In this document: piece after piece, positions 1-8,050 of the stretch
Numbering within the stretch: the stretch's first letter is position 1
How the letters are laid out: the number at the start of each line of letters is the position of its first letter
Assembly: GCF_014530035.1 (NCBI RefSeq)
Contig: NZ_JACVMX010000001.1
Coordinates: forward strand, 558,001 to 622,000
Reading direction: 5' to 3'
DNA: 64,000 bases
DNA from: Leucobacter sp. cx-328
Lineage (GTDB): Bacteria; Actinomycetota; Actinomycetes; Actinomycetales; Microbacteriaceae
Translations under genes and position numbers: made by a program
Notes under the pieces: model-generated
The model's database searches: none
Seen by the model: only the letters and a program-made list of their open reading frames with translations
What the model was told of the DNA's origin: nothing

Positions 1-2
1 CG

Positions 3-308
3 ATTGTGCTCGCGGGCCTTGCTCTTGCCGGTTCCGGCGCTGCAGACAACGTCAGCTCCATTTTCCGCACGACCATCCTGCAAACTGCAGCACCAGACGA
101 GGTACGTGGCCGTATGCAGGGCATCTTCTTCGTCGTGGTCGCTGGTGGGCCCCGCGTTGGTGACCTCTTCGCCGGCGCGATCGCGACGGCTGCCGCAATC
201 TGGGCGCCACCACTCTTCGGCGGACTTGTCATCATTACCCTCATGGCAATCCTCAGCCGGATGAGTCCAGGCTTCCAACGGTATGACGCGCGCTCGCCGC
301 AGCCATGA
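3..308 (+). CDS. MFS transporter, C-terminal part (5' end outside window)
   Basis: This is the last ~100 residues of a major facilitator superfamily exporter; the reading frame is open from the window edge. The segment has a central motif DEVRGRMQG, the cytoplasmic loop typical of the EntS/MFS_3 type, flanked by hydrophobic Ala/Gly/Val/Ile-rich stretches that form the last two membrane helices, and it ends in a short hydrophilic tail. Its stop codon lies next to the next gene's upstream region, so the two may share a message, although the next gene also seems to have its own promoter. The substrate cannot be told from this fragment. An EntS-like siderophore or drug exporter is the nearest family guess. 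Confidence 0.75.
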   Translation: MVLAGLALAGSGAADNVSSIFRTTILQTAAPDEVRGRMQGIFFVVVAGGPRVGDLFAGAIATAAAIWAPPLFGGLVIITLMAILSRMSPGFQRYDARSPQP

Positions 309-360
309 GACACCCCGCCTCGTCTGGCGACGATCGCGAGAGAATATCGGTGGTAGCTGC

Positions 361-366
361 TAGCGT
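361..366 (+). promoter_or_regulatory. Probable -10 hexamer of a leaderless promoter
   Basis: TAGCGT matches TANNNT and lies 7 nt before the ATG at 374, so transcription would start at about the start codon. No Shine-Dalgarno sequence precedes that ATG. No clear -35 was found. Confidence 0.4.
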
Positions 367-373
367 GCAAGAT

Positions 374-1462
374 ATGGAACCCGCGATTGAAACTCCGGTG
401 ATTGTCCGACGCGATGGGGCGATCACTCGCATCACGCTGAACCGACCGCGGGCGATTAACGCGCTCAACTGTGAGACGCTCGAACTGCTGCGTGCCGCGG
501 TGACAACGGCGAACGCAGACGGTTCCTCCGCAATCGTGCTCGATGGTGCTGGCGAGCGTGGGCTCTGCGGCGGCGGAGATATCAAGGAGATCCGCGCGAC
601 CGACCAGGCAGCGTTTTTCTCACTCGAGTATGGCGTTGACTATCTCATTCACACCTCCGCGGTTCCCGTGGTTGCGTTCATGGATGGCATCGTGATGGGT
701 GGCGGCATCGGCATTTCTGGTCACGCTGCGCACCGCGTCGTGACCGAGCGCTCGCGACTCGCAATGCCCGAAGTGCGCATTGGTATCGTGCCAGACGTCG
801 GCGGGCACCTGTTGTTGGCGAATGCACCAGATCGTCTCGGTGAGTACCTGGCGGTGACCGCGGGTGAGTTTGGTGCGGCCGATGCGATTGCGCTTGGCTT
901 CGCTGATGCATGCGTGCCGAGCGAGCAGCTCGAAGCACTTGCAAGCGATCTTGCGAGTGGGACCGACCCAGCCGCCGCGATCGCAGCGCTCAGCATTGAC
1001 CCTGGGGCGCGCCCGCTTGCCGCGATCGCTGAGTGGTGGTGTCCGCTGGTTGAAGACGTGCTCGTCGCGCACGATCCGCTCAGCGATCCTGTGCTCGCCG
1101 CGCAGGCGCTCCTCGCAGCGCTTGACGCAAACCCATGCGAGGTTGCCCGCGAGACAGCCGATGTCATGCGTGGGATGTGCCCGACATCCCTTGCGATCAC
1201 GCTTGCCCAACTCGCCCGAACACGAGCTGAATCGCTGGACCTGGCTGCGGTGCTGCGCGACGATTTCCGCGTGCTGACGCGTATCGGGAGTCGGTATGAC
1301 TTCATTGAGGGCGTGCGGGCGCAGGTTATTCACAAGGACCGCAATCCGGCATGGCAACCGAGCTCTCTTGACGAACTTGACGCAGACGAGGTGCGTTCAC
1401 ACCTTTCACCAGCTTCCGCCACCGAGGCAGAACTCGAACTCATTCCATGCAGCACACGCTAA
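374..1462 (+). CDS. 3-hydroxyisobutyryl-CoA hydrolase (enoyl-CoA hydratase/isomerase fold)
   Basis: Predicted to hydrolyse 3-hydroxyisobutyryl-CoA in valine breakdown, in the cytosol. The crotonase-fold motifs are clear: a substrate loop CGGGDIKEI, then FFSLEYGVDYLIH, the oxyanion-hole stretch MDGIVMGGGIGISGH, AMPEVRIGIVPDVGG, and a C-terminal region rich in Ala and Leu with a RVLTRIGSRYDFIEGVRA motif. The FF..EY, MGGG and PDVGG combination separates the hydrolase subgroup (HIBCH) from plain enoyl-CoA hydratases. Length (362 aa) fits the family. I chose ATG 374 over the upstream in-frame ATG at 305: homology begins soon after it and a -10-like hexamer sits 7 nt ahead. The 3' end overlaps the MocR-type gene by 16 bp, suggesting co-transcription. 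A hydratase with another acyl-CoA substrate is the alternative. Confidence 0.8.
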   Translation: MEPAIETPVIVRRDGAITRITLNRPRAINALNCETLELLRAAVTTANADGSSAIVLDGAGERGLCGGGDIKEIRATDQAAFFSLEYGVDYLIHTSAVPVVAFMDGIVMGGGIGISGHAAHRVVTERSRLAMPEVRIGIVPDVGGHLLLANAPDRLGEYLAVTAGEFGAADAIALGFADACVPSEQLEALASDLASGTDPAAAIAALSIDPGARPLAAIAEWWCPLVEDVLVAHDPLSDPVLAAQALLAALDANPCEVARETADVMRGMCPTSLAITLAQLARTRAESLDLAAVLRDDFRVLTRIGSRYDFIEGVRAQVIHKDRNPAWQPSSLDELDADEVRSHLSPASATEAELELIPCSTR

Positions 1463-2952
1463 ATTCGGCTGGCCTGCCCATTTCATTAGACCGAGAGGCA
1501 GAGGCTCCGCTTCCCGTGCAGCTCGCCGCAGCTTTGCGTGATGCGATTGACCGCGCGCTCGTGCTGCCTGGCGAAAGCCTGCCTGCGACGCGTGCGCTCG
1601 CGACCCGACTCGGTATTGCCCGTGGCGTCGTCGTTGCCGCATACGAGCAGCTCATCGGCGAGGGCTACCTCGCTGCACACCGTGGGAGAGGCACCGTGGT
1701 GAACCCCGATCTCGCGGGCGGGCCAGGTTCGGTCGAACGCGTTGTGCGAGAGCGATCCACGCCGGGTGATCATGGGGGAGCAGCGGCAGTCAGCGCGCCA
1801 GGCATGCTCCTGGCTGCGCCGCTCCCACTCGCGCCTGGCAACCCGATTGCGAGCGCGATCGAGAGCCCGGCCTGGCGTGCGGCCTGGCGTGATGCTGCCG
1901 CCGAGGCGCTTATGATCGCGCCAGCGCTCGGCGATGAGGGGCTGCGGGCAGAGGTGTCCGATCACCTGCGACGCATGCGTGCCACCGTGCGTTCACCGGA
2001 AGAAGTGATCATTACGGCGGGTACGCGTGATGGCCTCGGGTTGCTGCTGACGGCGCTCGGTTCAACGCGCGGTCGTGACCTCGTGGTGGGCGTTGAAGAT
2101 CCCGGCCTCCCAACGCTGCGCGGAGTGGCTTCGCGCTATGGTGCGCGTGTGGTGGGGCTGCCAACCGATGCTGAGGGCCTCGACACCGCTCGGCTGCCCG
2201 AGGGCATTCTCGATGTGCTGATTGTGACGCCGAGCCATCAATACCCGCTCGGCGGTTCGCTGTCGCTTCCGCGTCGCCGTGACCTCCTTGCATGGGCAAA
2301 GCGCACGGGCGTCGTCATTGTGGAGGACGACTTTGACTCAGAGTTGCGCTTCACCGGTAGCCCGTTGCCGGCGCTCGCTGCGCTCGATGATCCGGTGAAC
2401 GGCTCGGTCGTGCTTCTTGGCACGTTCTCGCGTACGGTCGCGCCAGCGATTTCGGCAGGCTACCTGGTCGCCCCTTCGCACCTGCGGAGTCAGATCGCCG
2501 CGGTGCGCAATGATCTCGGTGGCCCAGTTTCCGCTGTCGTGCAGCGAGCGCTCGCTCGCTACCTTGCGAGCGGCGAGCTTCGTCGTCATACCGCGCGCCT
2601 CCTGCGACGGTATGCGGATCGCAGAGACCGCGTCTCCGATCTACTCGCCGGCATCCCAGGGGTGCGCGTGCGCCCGATGGACGGCGGGCTCCACGCAGTC
2701 ATTGAATTTCTTCCGCACTCGGCCGCTGCGACGGGACATTCGCTTGCTGAACTTGAGCGCTTGGCGCTCGATGGTGCTGCAGATCAAGGACTCGGAGTCG
2801 CTCCGCTCGGTGCGTATTGGCAGCGCGCAGGCGCGGGACGATCTGGTCTCGTGATCGGGATGGGTGGCTCAGATGACAGCACCTTTGTTGCCGGGCTCGC
2901 AGCACTGCGGATGTTGCTCACCGAACTCTTCCCCCGCACTGCGCGAAACTGA
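1447..2952 (+). CDS. MocR/PdxR-type GntR regulator with aminotransferase domain
   Basis: A two-domain transcription factor. Residues ~1-80 form a GntR winged helix (PVQLAAALRDAIDRALVLPG, then LPATRALATRLGIARGVVVAAYEQL). The remaining ~400 residues are a fold-type I aminotransferase-like domain that normally binds pyridoxal phosphate as the effector-sensing module. Visible landmarks are HQYPLGGSLSLPRR and VIVEDDFDSELRF, followed by GTFSRTVAPAISAGYL. In that last motif the usual PLP-binding Lys of 'SK' is replaced by Arg (SRT), a substitution worth noting. Length (501 aa) is normal. The gene starts inside the end of the hydrolase gene. PdxR members control vitamin B6 synthesis, but no pdx genes are near, so the target is unknown. 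Confidence 0.82.
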   Translation: MQHTLNSAGLPISLDREAEAPLPVQLAAALRDAIDRALVLPGESLPATRALATRLGIARGVVVAAYEQLIGEGYLAAHRGRGTVVNPDLAGGPGSVERVVRERSTPGDHGGAAAVSAPGMLLAAPLPLAPGNPIASAIESPAWRAAWRDAAAEALMIAPALGDEGLRAEVSDHLRRMRATVRSPEEVIITAGTRDGLGLLLTALGSTRGRDLVVGVEDPGLPTLRGVASRYGARVVGLPTDAEGLDTARLPEGILDVLIVTPSHQYPLGGSLSLPRRRDLLAWAKRTGVVIVEDDFDSELRFTGSPLPALAALDDPVNGSVVLLGTFSRTVAPAISAGYLVAPSHLRSQIAAVRNDLGGPVSAVVQRALARYLASGELRRHTARLLRRYADRRDRVSDLLAGIPGVRVRPMDGGLHAVIEFLPHSAAATGHSLAELERLALDGAADQGLGVAPLGAYWQRAGAGRSGLVIGMGGSDDSTFVAGLAALRMLLTELFPRTARN

Positions 2953-2991
2953 TGCTCGGAACGCCGCAACCGAAAAAGGGGCTGCAGCGAG

Positions 2992-2997
2992 TAGCCT
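2992..2997 (+). promoter_or_regulatory. Probable -10 hexamer of a leaderless promoter
   Basis: TAGCCT (TANNNT) ends 6 nt before the GTG start at 3004. The intervening AGAGGG directly abuts the start codon, too close to serve as a ribosome binding site. Confidence 0.45.
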
Positions 2998-3003
2998 AGA
3001 GGG

Positions 3004-3672
3004 GTGCGCGTCGATGATCTCTCACCCAGTATGCAGAACTACCTCAAGGTTATTTGGAGCCTTGAGGAGTGGTCTGACGATCCCGTCACGAACTCGGCGA
3101 TCTCAGAAGCTGCTGGTGTGCGGTTGTCGACCGTGTCAGACGCTCTGAAAAAGCTCTCTGACCTCGAACTCATCGACCATAAGCGATATGGCTCGGTCTC
3201 TCTCACTGACCTGGGGCGGCAGCATGCGGTGTCGATGATCCGCCGTCATCGCTTGCTCGAAACGTTCCTTGTTCGCATGCTCGAATACACGTGGGACGAA
3301 GTCCATGACGAAGCTGACAGGCTTGAACACGCGGTTTCAGACGAGCTGATCGACCGCGTCGATCGAGTGCTTGGCTGGCCCACTCGTGATCCACACGGCG
3401 ATCCGATTCCTGGTGCTGACGGCTCGGTACATCGTCCGGACGCGGTGCAGCTCGGTGACGCGCCTGCGCCGTGCCGGGTGCGCGTCGAACGCATCTCAGA
3501 TGCTGATAACGCCATGCTCCAGTTTTTCCAGTCACGCGGCATCGTCGTTGACGCAGAACTTGAGATGCTGCCTGGCGAACCCTTCTCGGAAACCGTCACC
3601 GTGATCGTTGGCGGCGTGCCCGTGAGTCTTGGAACGGCGGCAGCAAGTGCCGTTTGGGCGTCGGTCTTGTAA
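3004..3672 (+). CDS. DtxR/IdeR/MntR-family metal-dependent regulator
   Basis: A metal-responsive repressor. Residues ~5-65 are the winged helix (LSPSMQNYLKVIWSLEEW, then SEAAGVRLSTVSDALKKLSDLELI and a wing with SVSLTDLGRQHA). Residues ~75-125 are the metal-binding dimerisation domain, with MIRRHRLLETFL and the metal-ligand helix DEVHDEADRLEHAVSDELID. The C-terminal ~70 residues form an FeoA/SH3-like domain ending in a VPVSLGTAAASAVWASVL tail. Length (222 aa) matches the three-domain IdeR subgroup. Whether it senses iron or manganese cannot be settled from the ligands alone. No siderophore or metal transporter gene lies next to it. The GTG start is supported by the leaderless -10 spacing. Confidence 0.85.
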   Translation: MRVDDLSPSMQNYLKVIWSLEEWSDDPVTNSAISEAAGVRLSTVSDALKKLSDLELIDHKRYGSVSLTDLGRQHAVSMIRRHRLLETFLVRMLEYTWDEVHDEADRLEHAVSDELIDRVDRVLGWPTRDPHGDPIPGADGSVHRPDAVQLGDAPAPCRVRVERISDADNAMLQFFQSRGIVVDAELEMLPGEPFSETVTVIVGGVPVSLGTAAASAVWASVL

Positions 3673-3748
3673 CCAGAACCGGTGAATAGGGAATAATCTA
3701 AGCAGTACGGCGTCGTAGTAGCGCCGGCAGTCTCAGGAGAGGGGCAGC

Positions 3749-4420
3749 GTGTTCGGTATCTTTTCGAAGCGCCAGAATGGCAAGCGTGGTGGTTCCGCAA
3801 AAAAACCACCGCGTCGTTTGCCGCGCCGTGTCCTTGCGCCCGTAGAAGAGATTGTTGAGCAGGGCCTGCTCGTCGCTGATGTCGCCGTTCGCATGGAAGT
3901 GAAGAACAGCATCATCATGAACGCGTTGAAGCGTCATGAAGATTACGACAAAGAGCGGATCCGTACGCTGGTGCACGATGCCGCAATCGAGCTCGCTGAA
4001 GAGCGCGAGAAGGACGCACGACACATCGCTCGGATGCGCGATGAGATCCGTGACACCGGCCGCAGTGCGTGGATCGAGTCGGAGTACGGAAACGAAGACA
4101 ACCGTACCCTCCGTCACCGCCAGGAAGTCTACGAGCGCGTCGCAGAAGAACTACGTAAGCGCGCCGCCGACGAGAACTATCTCAATGACACCTCAGAGCG
4201 TGCGCGATCCCTCGCTTGGGACGAGGTAGGTGACTCGCTCAAGGAGCGTGCATCGCACCCGTACTACGCGGGCGGCGGCAGCGCCGATTACCAGGAGCAC
4301 CGCGACGAGCGCATCCAGCAGCTCATCGACAAAGACCTGACCGAGTTGCTCCACGACCACGCGCCAAAGCCTGAGAAGGTGCGACGCGCGTTCCGCCGCA
4401 GCGCAAAAGACGACGCCTAG
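3749..4420 (+). CDS. Hypothetical charged protein, 223 aa
   Basis: Function not recognised. The GTG start is preceded by a good ribosome binding site (AGGAGAGGGG). The first ~30 residues are strongly basic (Lys/Arg, with KPPRRLPRR). The rest is highly charged and predicted to be mostly helical, with many Glu, Asp, Arg and Lys residues and a stretch of alternating charges at ~60-150 that could form a coiled coil. There is no signal peptide and no membrane segment. A basic N-terminus with an acidic/helical body would suit a nucleic-acid or ribosome-associated protein, but that is only inference. Its stop codon overlaps by 4 bp, tail to tail, that of the acetyltransferase gene on the other strand. 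Confidence 0.7.
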   Translation: MFGIFSKRQNGKRGGSAKKPPRRLPRRVLAPVEEIVEQGLLVADVAVRMEVKNSIIMNALKRHEDYDKERIRTLVHDAAIELAEEREKDARHIARMRDEIRDTGRSAWIESEYGNEDNRTLRHRQEVYERVAEELRKRAADENYLNDTSERARSLAWDEVGDSLKERASHPYYAGGGSADYQEHRDERIQQLIDKDLTELLHDHAPKPEKVRRAFRRSAKDDA

Positions 4421-4755
4421 GCTCGTCGGTACTCGGGGTGCTTCTTGAGGTACCCGTCGATGAACCAGCACGATGCCAGGGTGCGGCGATCCGCGGCGAT
4501 CTCGGAGGAGACTGCTGCGTGTGCGAGCAAGCCAGACAGGCCGGTGCCGCGCAACTGGGGATCAACGAATGTGTGATCGAAGTCGATCGTGGCCTCCGGT
4601 GTTCCGGCCTCGCCCGCGAGGGAGTAGTGCGCTTCCCCGAGTTTGCGGGTCTTCGTGCCGTCATTGGCGTACAGGGCAAACTCGGACTTTGCGGGCTCAT
4701 GGACTATCGTGAATCCGTCGGCTGCCGCAGCTTCTTCTGTGAGGTATCTGGCCAT
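4417..4755 (-). CDS. GNAT-fold N-acetyltransferase, YjdJ/COG2388 type
   Basis: A small (112 aa) acetyl-CoA-dependent acyltransferase of the minimal GNAT type. The signature is IDFDHTFVDPQLRGTGLSGLLAHAA: a core strand followed by an R-G-T-G pyrophosphate-binding loop (the family usually has RGQG or RGKG). It is followed by the tail CWFIDGYLKKHPEYR, which is characteristic of this short subfamily, usually written C.y...yi..hpey. The substrate is unknown for the family. The gene is divergent from the lipoprotein gene, with only 32 bp between the two start codons. Both starts have a TANNNT hexamer 6 nt ahead, so both are probably leaderless. Confidence 0.8.
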   Translation of the reverse strand: MARYLTEEAAAADGFTIVHEPAKSEFALYANDGTKTRKLGEAHYSLAGEAGTPEATIDFDHTFVDPQLRGTGLSGLLAHAAVSSEIAADRRTLASCWFIDGYLKKHPEYRRA

Positions 4756-4761
4756 GCGCCA

Positions 4762-4781
4762 AGCATAGCCCGCGCTAACCT
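4762..4781. promoter_or_regulatory. Back-to-back leaderless promoters
   Basis: On the minus strand TATGCT (4767-4762) lies 6 nt before the ATG of the acetyltransferase. On the plus strand TAACCT (4776-4781) lies 6 nt before the ATG of the lipoprotein. Each -10 element falls in the region the other polymerase must occupy, so the two promoters probably exclude one another. Confidence 0.45.
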
Positions 4782-4787
4782 AGCTGT

Positions 4788-5414
4788 ATGAAGCGTTTCA
4801 CTCAGGCTCTCGTTATTGGTTCGGCCGTTGCGTTGAGTCTCGGGTTGGCGGGATGCACGAAGTCTGAACCAGAGCCTCAGGTCAAGCTATCTGTTTCGGA
4901 GGCCGCGGCTGAATATCTCGATGCTGTGTGTCCGGTGAATTCTGCGTGGGACGCTGCCGACGCTGAAATTGATCGTCTGCGGATCGCGGTCGCACGCGGT
5001 GAGGACGGCATTGATACGCGCCTGTACGCCGACGCAATCACGAAGGTTGGCGAGGCGAGTAGCACGGCCGCGACGCAGCTTACATCAGCCGACACTGTGT
5101 GGCCAGGTGCGGCGGGACCGCTCGTGGCGAAGGTCTCGTCTTCGTTAGTAGCTGATGCGAAATCGGCGCCAGGAGCGGCAAAGCTTGAGGCAGAGCAAGT
5201 CATCGTCTACGAATGGCCTGGTGCGGAACGTGCCGGCGCCGCAGCAGCTACCGTGCGTGAGGCGCTGGGCTTGCCTGACGATGCCGTCGCCGCGTGCGAT
5301 GCGCGTGCGGAACAGATCGCCGAGGAACGTGCCGCGGAAAAGGCAAAGAAGGCCGAGGCGGCTGACACTGGCACGAAACCTGAGGCGCACAAGGGCGAGC
5401 CGAAAAAGCCGTAA
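4788..5414 (+). CDS. Lipoprotein of unknown function
   Basis: An exported lipoprotein, 208 aa. The N-terminus is a lipoprotein signal peptide: basic MKRF, a hydrophobic core to about residue 20, and the lipobox LAGC with Cys at ~23. The mature part begins with a Pro/Glu-rich linker. The body is helical and Ala-rich, with one further pair of Cys residues (VCPVN near residue 45 and ACDAR near 170) that could form a disulfide. The last ~35 residues are a Lys/Glu/Ala/Pro-rich tail. The architecture resembles many small actinobacterial surface lipoproteins, but no named family was recognised. The ATG is placed 6 nt after a -10-like TAACCT. Confidence 0.78.
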   Translation: MKRFTQALVIGSAVALSLGLAGCTKSEPEPQVKLSVSEAAAEYLDAVCPVNSAWDAADAEIDRLRIAVARGEDGIDTRLYADAITKVGEASSTAATQLTSADTVWPGAAGPLVAKVSSSLVADAKSAPGAAKLEAEQVIVYEWPGAERAGAAAATVREALGLPDDAVAACDARAEQIAEERAAEKAKKAEAADTGTKPEAHKGEPKKP

Positions 5415-5453
5415 CTCACAGGTGTGACACGAACTCGGCTTGCGCGCGAGAAC

Positions 5454-5481
5454 CGTGTCGCGCCCAAAAGAGTGCGACACG
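5454..5481 (+). terminator. Hairpin downstream of lipoprotein gene
   Basis: Perfect 8-bp arms CGTGTCGC and GCGACACG around a 12-nt loop, ~40 bp after the lipoprotein stop. No T-run follows, so termination is uncertain. Confidence 0.3.
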
Positions 5482-5551
5482 CCTGAAGGCTGCGGGCTGT
5501 TCGAACAAGAATTCGACTCGACACCCGAATTTATCGTAAGGTTAAAGACTT

Positions 5552-7021
5552 ATGTCTGAAACCTCCGAACCAACGTTTGGCCCGGTCGAGCGCCTCGCAG
5601 TGTGGCTGCTCCTGGGTTCTTCATTTGTCGTAATTCTCAATGAAACCGTCATGGGTGTCGCGCTGCCAGTGCTCATGGCTGACCTAGGAATCTCTGCTGC
5701 GGCTGGCCAGTGGCTTACCACGGCATTCCTCCTGACCATGAGCGTCGTGATCCCGATCACGGGCATGCTCATTCAGCGCGTGCGCACCCGCACGCTCTTC
5801 GCTGTCGCAATGTCGCTCTTCACGCTCGGCACGCTGCTCGGTGCGCTCGCACCCGGCTTCGGTGTGCTGCTCGTGGCGCGCGTCGTGCAGGCGAGCGGCA
5901 CGGCAATCATGATGCCGCTGCTCATGACGACCGTCGTGACCCTCGTTCCCGAGCGCCAGCGCGGCGCAATCATGGGGCGGATCGCAATCGTCATGTCCGT
6001 CGCACCCGCACTCGGCCCGACCCTGTCTGGCATTGTGCTCCAGTCGCTGAGCTGGCGCTGGCTGTTCATCATTATGTTGCCGATCGCGATCGTTGCGCTC
6101 ATCATCGGCGCCCTCCGGATGCCGAACGTTGGCATCTCGCGAAAGGCCCCGATCGACATCCTCTCGGTCATCCTGTCTGCGCTCGCATTCGGTGGCCTCG
6201 TTTACGGCCTGAGCGCTGTCGGCGCGGCCGCCAACGGCGCAGAAGGACTGAACCCGCTCATCCCCGTTGGCGTTGGAGTCGTTGCGCTCGCACTCTTCGT
6301 GTGGCGCCAGCTATCGCTGCAGCGCGAGGACCGTGCGTTGCTCGACCTACGCACCTTCAAGAGCCGCCCGTTCGCGCTGTCAGTCGTGCTGTTCGTGGTG
6401 AGCTCGATGGCACTCTTCGGCTCGCTCATTCTGCTTCCGATTTACGTGCAGAACGTGCTCGGCTTTGCGCCGCTCGAGACCGGACTCGTCATGTTGCCCG
6501 GCGGTCTGGTGATGGGCATGCTCGGCCCGATCGTTGGTCGCATTGTTGATACACGTGGCCCCCGTGTTGCACTTGTTCCCGGCATGATCGTCACCGCTGG
6601 TGCGATGTGGGCCATGGGACTCTTCACTGACACGACCAGTATCTGGACCGTTCTCGTGGTCTATCTTGTGCTCAGCATTGGGTTGGCCGGGGTCTTCACG
6701 CCGCTGTTTGCAGTGTCGCTTGGCTCGATCCCGATGCAGCTTGCATCGCACGGCAGCGCGATGATTTCGACGCTGCAGCAGGTCGCCGGTGCTGCCGGCA
6801 CTGCGCTGTTCATCACCGTCATGACGCTCGTGTCGGTTTCAGCTAGCAAGCAGGCGGGCGCGACCGCAACCTCCGCTCTCGCGCAGGGCACGCAGACGGC
6901 GTTTGTGATTGGTGGCGCAATCGCGACCATCGGTGTGGTGATCGCGTGCTTCGTGCGCCCGGCTACACCGTCAGCGGCTGTGGCAACTTCGACCGGCAAT
7001 ATCCCGGTGAGCGGCGAGTAG
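5552..7021 (+). CDS. DHA2-family MFS multidrug exporter (EmrB/QacA type)
   Basis: A 14-helix proton-driven exporter in the inner membrane, 489 aa. Diagnostic elements are the first-helix motif VILNETVMGVALPVLMADLG (motif D1 of the 14-TM drug/H+ antiporters), then AGQWLTTAFLLTMSV. Motif A is represented by IQRVRTRTLFAVAMSLFTLG and motif C by GPTLSGIVLQSLSWRWLF. A second half begins around DLRTFKSRPFALSVVLF. The ATG is preceded by AAGG about 10 nt upstream. Helices fill nearly the whole chain except for a short cytosolic N-terminus and a polar tail. The gene stands alone between the lipoprotein gene and a convergent LysR regulator. The LysR gene may control it, but it is more likely tied to the decarboxylase. 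The substrate is not predictable. Confidence 0.88.
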   Translation: MSETSEPTFGPVERLAVWLLLGSSFVVILNETVMGVALPVLMADLGISAAAGQWLTTAFLLTMSVVIPITGMLIQRVRTRTLFAVAMSLFTLGTLLGALAPGFGVLLVARVVQASGTAIMMPLLMTTVVTLVPERQRGAIMGRIAIVMSVAPALGPTLSGIVLQSLSWRWLFIIMLPIAIVALIIGALRMPNVGISRKAPIDILSVILSALAFGGLVYGLSAVGAAANGAEGLNPLIPVGVGVVALALFVWRQLSLQREDRALLDLRTFKSRPFALSVVLFVVSSMALFGSLILLPIYVQNVLGFAPLETGLVMLPGGLVMGMLGPIVGRIVDTRGPRVALVPGMIVTAGAMWAMGLFTDTTSIWTVLVVYLVLSIGLAGVFTPLFAVSLGSIPMQLASHGSAMISTLQQVAGAAGTALFITVMTLVSVSASKQAGATATSALAQGTQTAFVIGGAIATIGVVIACFVRPATPSAAVATSTGNIPVSGE

Positions 7022-7064
7022 AGTTCGCTCGTCTGACCCTGCGTGATCCGCGCCTCTGATGTGA

Positions 7065-7973
7065 CTAATCAAGGTCGTGGATCGCGCGCCGCACCGCCTC
7101 GGAGAGGTGCATGATCGGAGCATCAGCACCCTTCGGGGCAGGTGCGGCAAGTACCAACTCGCGCGTGAAGCGTGTGGAGTTGATGGGGCGCAACACGACG
7201 CCCTCGGGTGGGTTTGCCCGCATGAGGCTTGGAATAAGGGCAACGCCCATTCCGGCAGCAATCAGGCCAAGGACGACCGCGTAGTCGTCACTGCGTACCG
7301 CAGTAGCAAGTGACCGTCCCGCACCGACGACCTCGCGCACGATCTCGTCGACTGCGTCGCCAGGAGTGGAGCCCAGTACCCAGCGTTCGCTCGCGAGCTG
7401 GGGGAGATCCGCTTCATCGATTGACTCGGCCGCAGCGAGTGGATGTGCCGTCGGCAACGCGAGAAGTAGCGGATCCGTGAGTACGTGCAATGAGCGCACG
7501 TCCGCGCGGAACGGTACCTCGAAGCCCGGGATGCGGTAGAGCAGCGCAGCGTCGAGCTCGCGCCGGTTCACCTGCTCGACAAGGTTCGGCACCTCGGCGA
7601 GGGTCGTATCGATTTCAATTCCACGATTGCTGAGCAACGCGGCGATGCCCGGAAGCAGCCGCGCGGCCGCGGTTGGGAACGTTCCGAAGCGAACCTTCGT
7701 GCGCCCAACAGCCGCGAGATCGCGGACGTCGGTGAGGGCGCGATCTGCGAGGTTGAGAATTTCTTCACCGCGCTCTCGCATCAGGTGACCGGGTGCTGTC
7801 AGCTGGCTCCCGCGACTGCTGCGCGTGGTAAGTGGAATGCCAGCGAGGCGATCCAGATTCTTGAGATGGTAGTCAACTGTCGGCTGGCTCCAACCAAGGC
7901 GAGTCGCGGCGCGCGCGACCGACCCTTCCTCAGCAACGGCGATGAGGGCTTGGATCTGACGGAGATCGATCAT
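7065..7973 (-). CDS. LysR-family transcriptional regulator
   Basis: A 302-aa LysR regulator. Residues 1-60 are the winged helix (MIDLRQIQALIAVAEEGSVA, then GWSQPTVDYHLKNLDRLAGIPL), with a linker helix and a periplasmic-binding-protein-like effector domain from ~90 to 290. The start is supported by GGAG 4 nt before the ATG. It is divergent from the Orn/Lys/Arg-type decarboxylase gene, and a perfect dyad lies immediately upstream of its start. That is the usual arrangement for an autoregulated activator of the neighbouring gene. The effector may therefore be an amino acid or polyamine (inference from context). Confidence 0.88.
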   Translation of the reverse strand: MIDLRQIQALIAVAEEGSVARAATRLGWSQPTVDYHLKNLDRLAGIPLTTRSSRGSQLTAPGHLMRERGEEILNLADRALTDVRDLAAVGRTKVRFGTFPTAAARLLPGIAALLSNRGIEIDTTLAEVPNLVEQVNRRELDAALLYRIPGFEVPFRADVRSLHVLTDPLLLALPTAHPLAAAESIDEADLPQLASERWVLGSTPGDAVDEIVREVVGAGRSLATAVRSDDYAVVLGLIAAGMGVALIPSLMRANPPEGVVLRPINSTRFTRELVLAAPAPKGADAPIMHLSEAVRRAIHDLD

Positions 7974-7979
7974 AGTGCT

Positions 7980-7994
7980 CCATATCTTATATGG
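7980..7994. promoter_or_regulatory. Putative LysR operator dyad
   Basis: CCATAT-CTT-ATATGG is a perfect 6-bp inverted repeat with a 3-nt spacer, 6 bp upstream of the LysR start and ~55 bp before the first plausible start of the decarboxylase. Its A+T content stands out from the surroundings. It is placed to control both genes. Confidence 0.5.
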
Positions 7995-8050
7995 TGCTCG
8001 CCAGGAAAATCACGCTTCCGTGGGTAGAAAAACTTGGCCACTCTGGAAGC

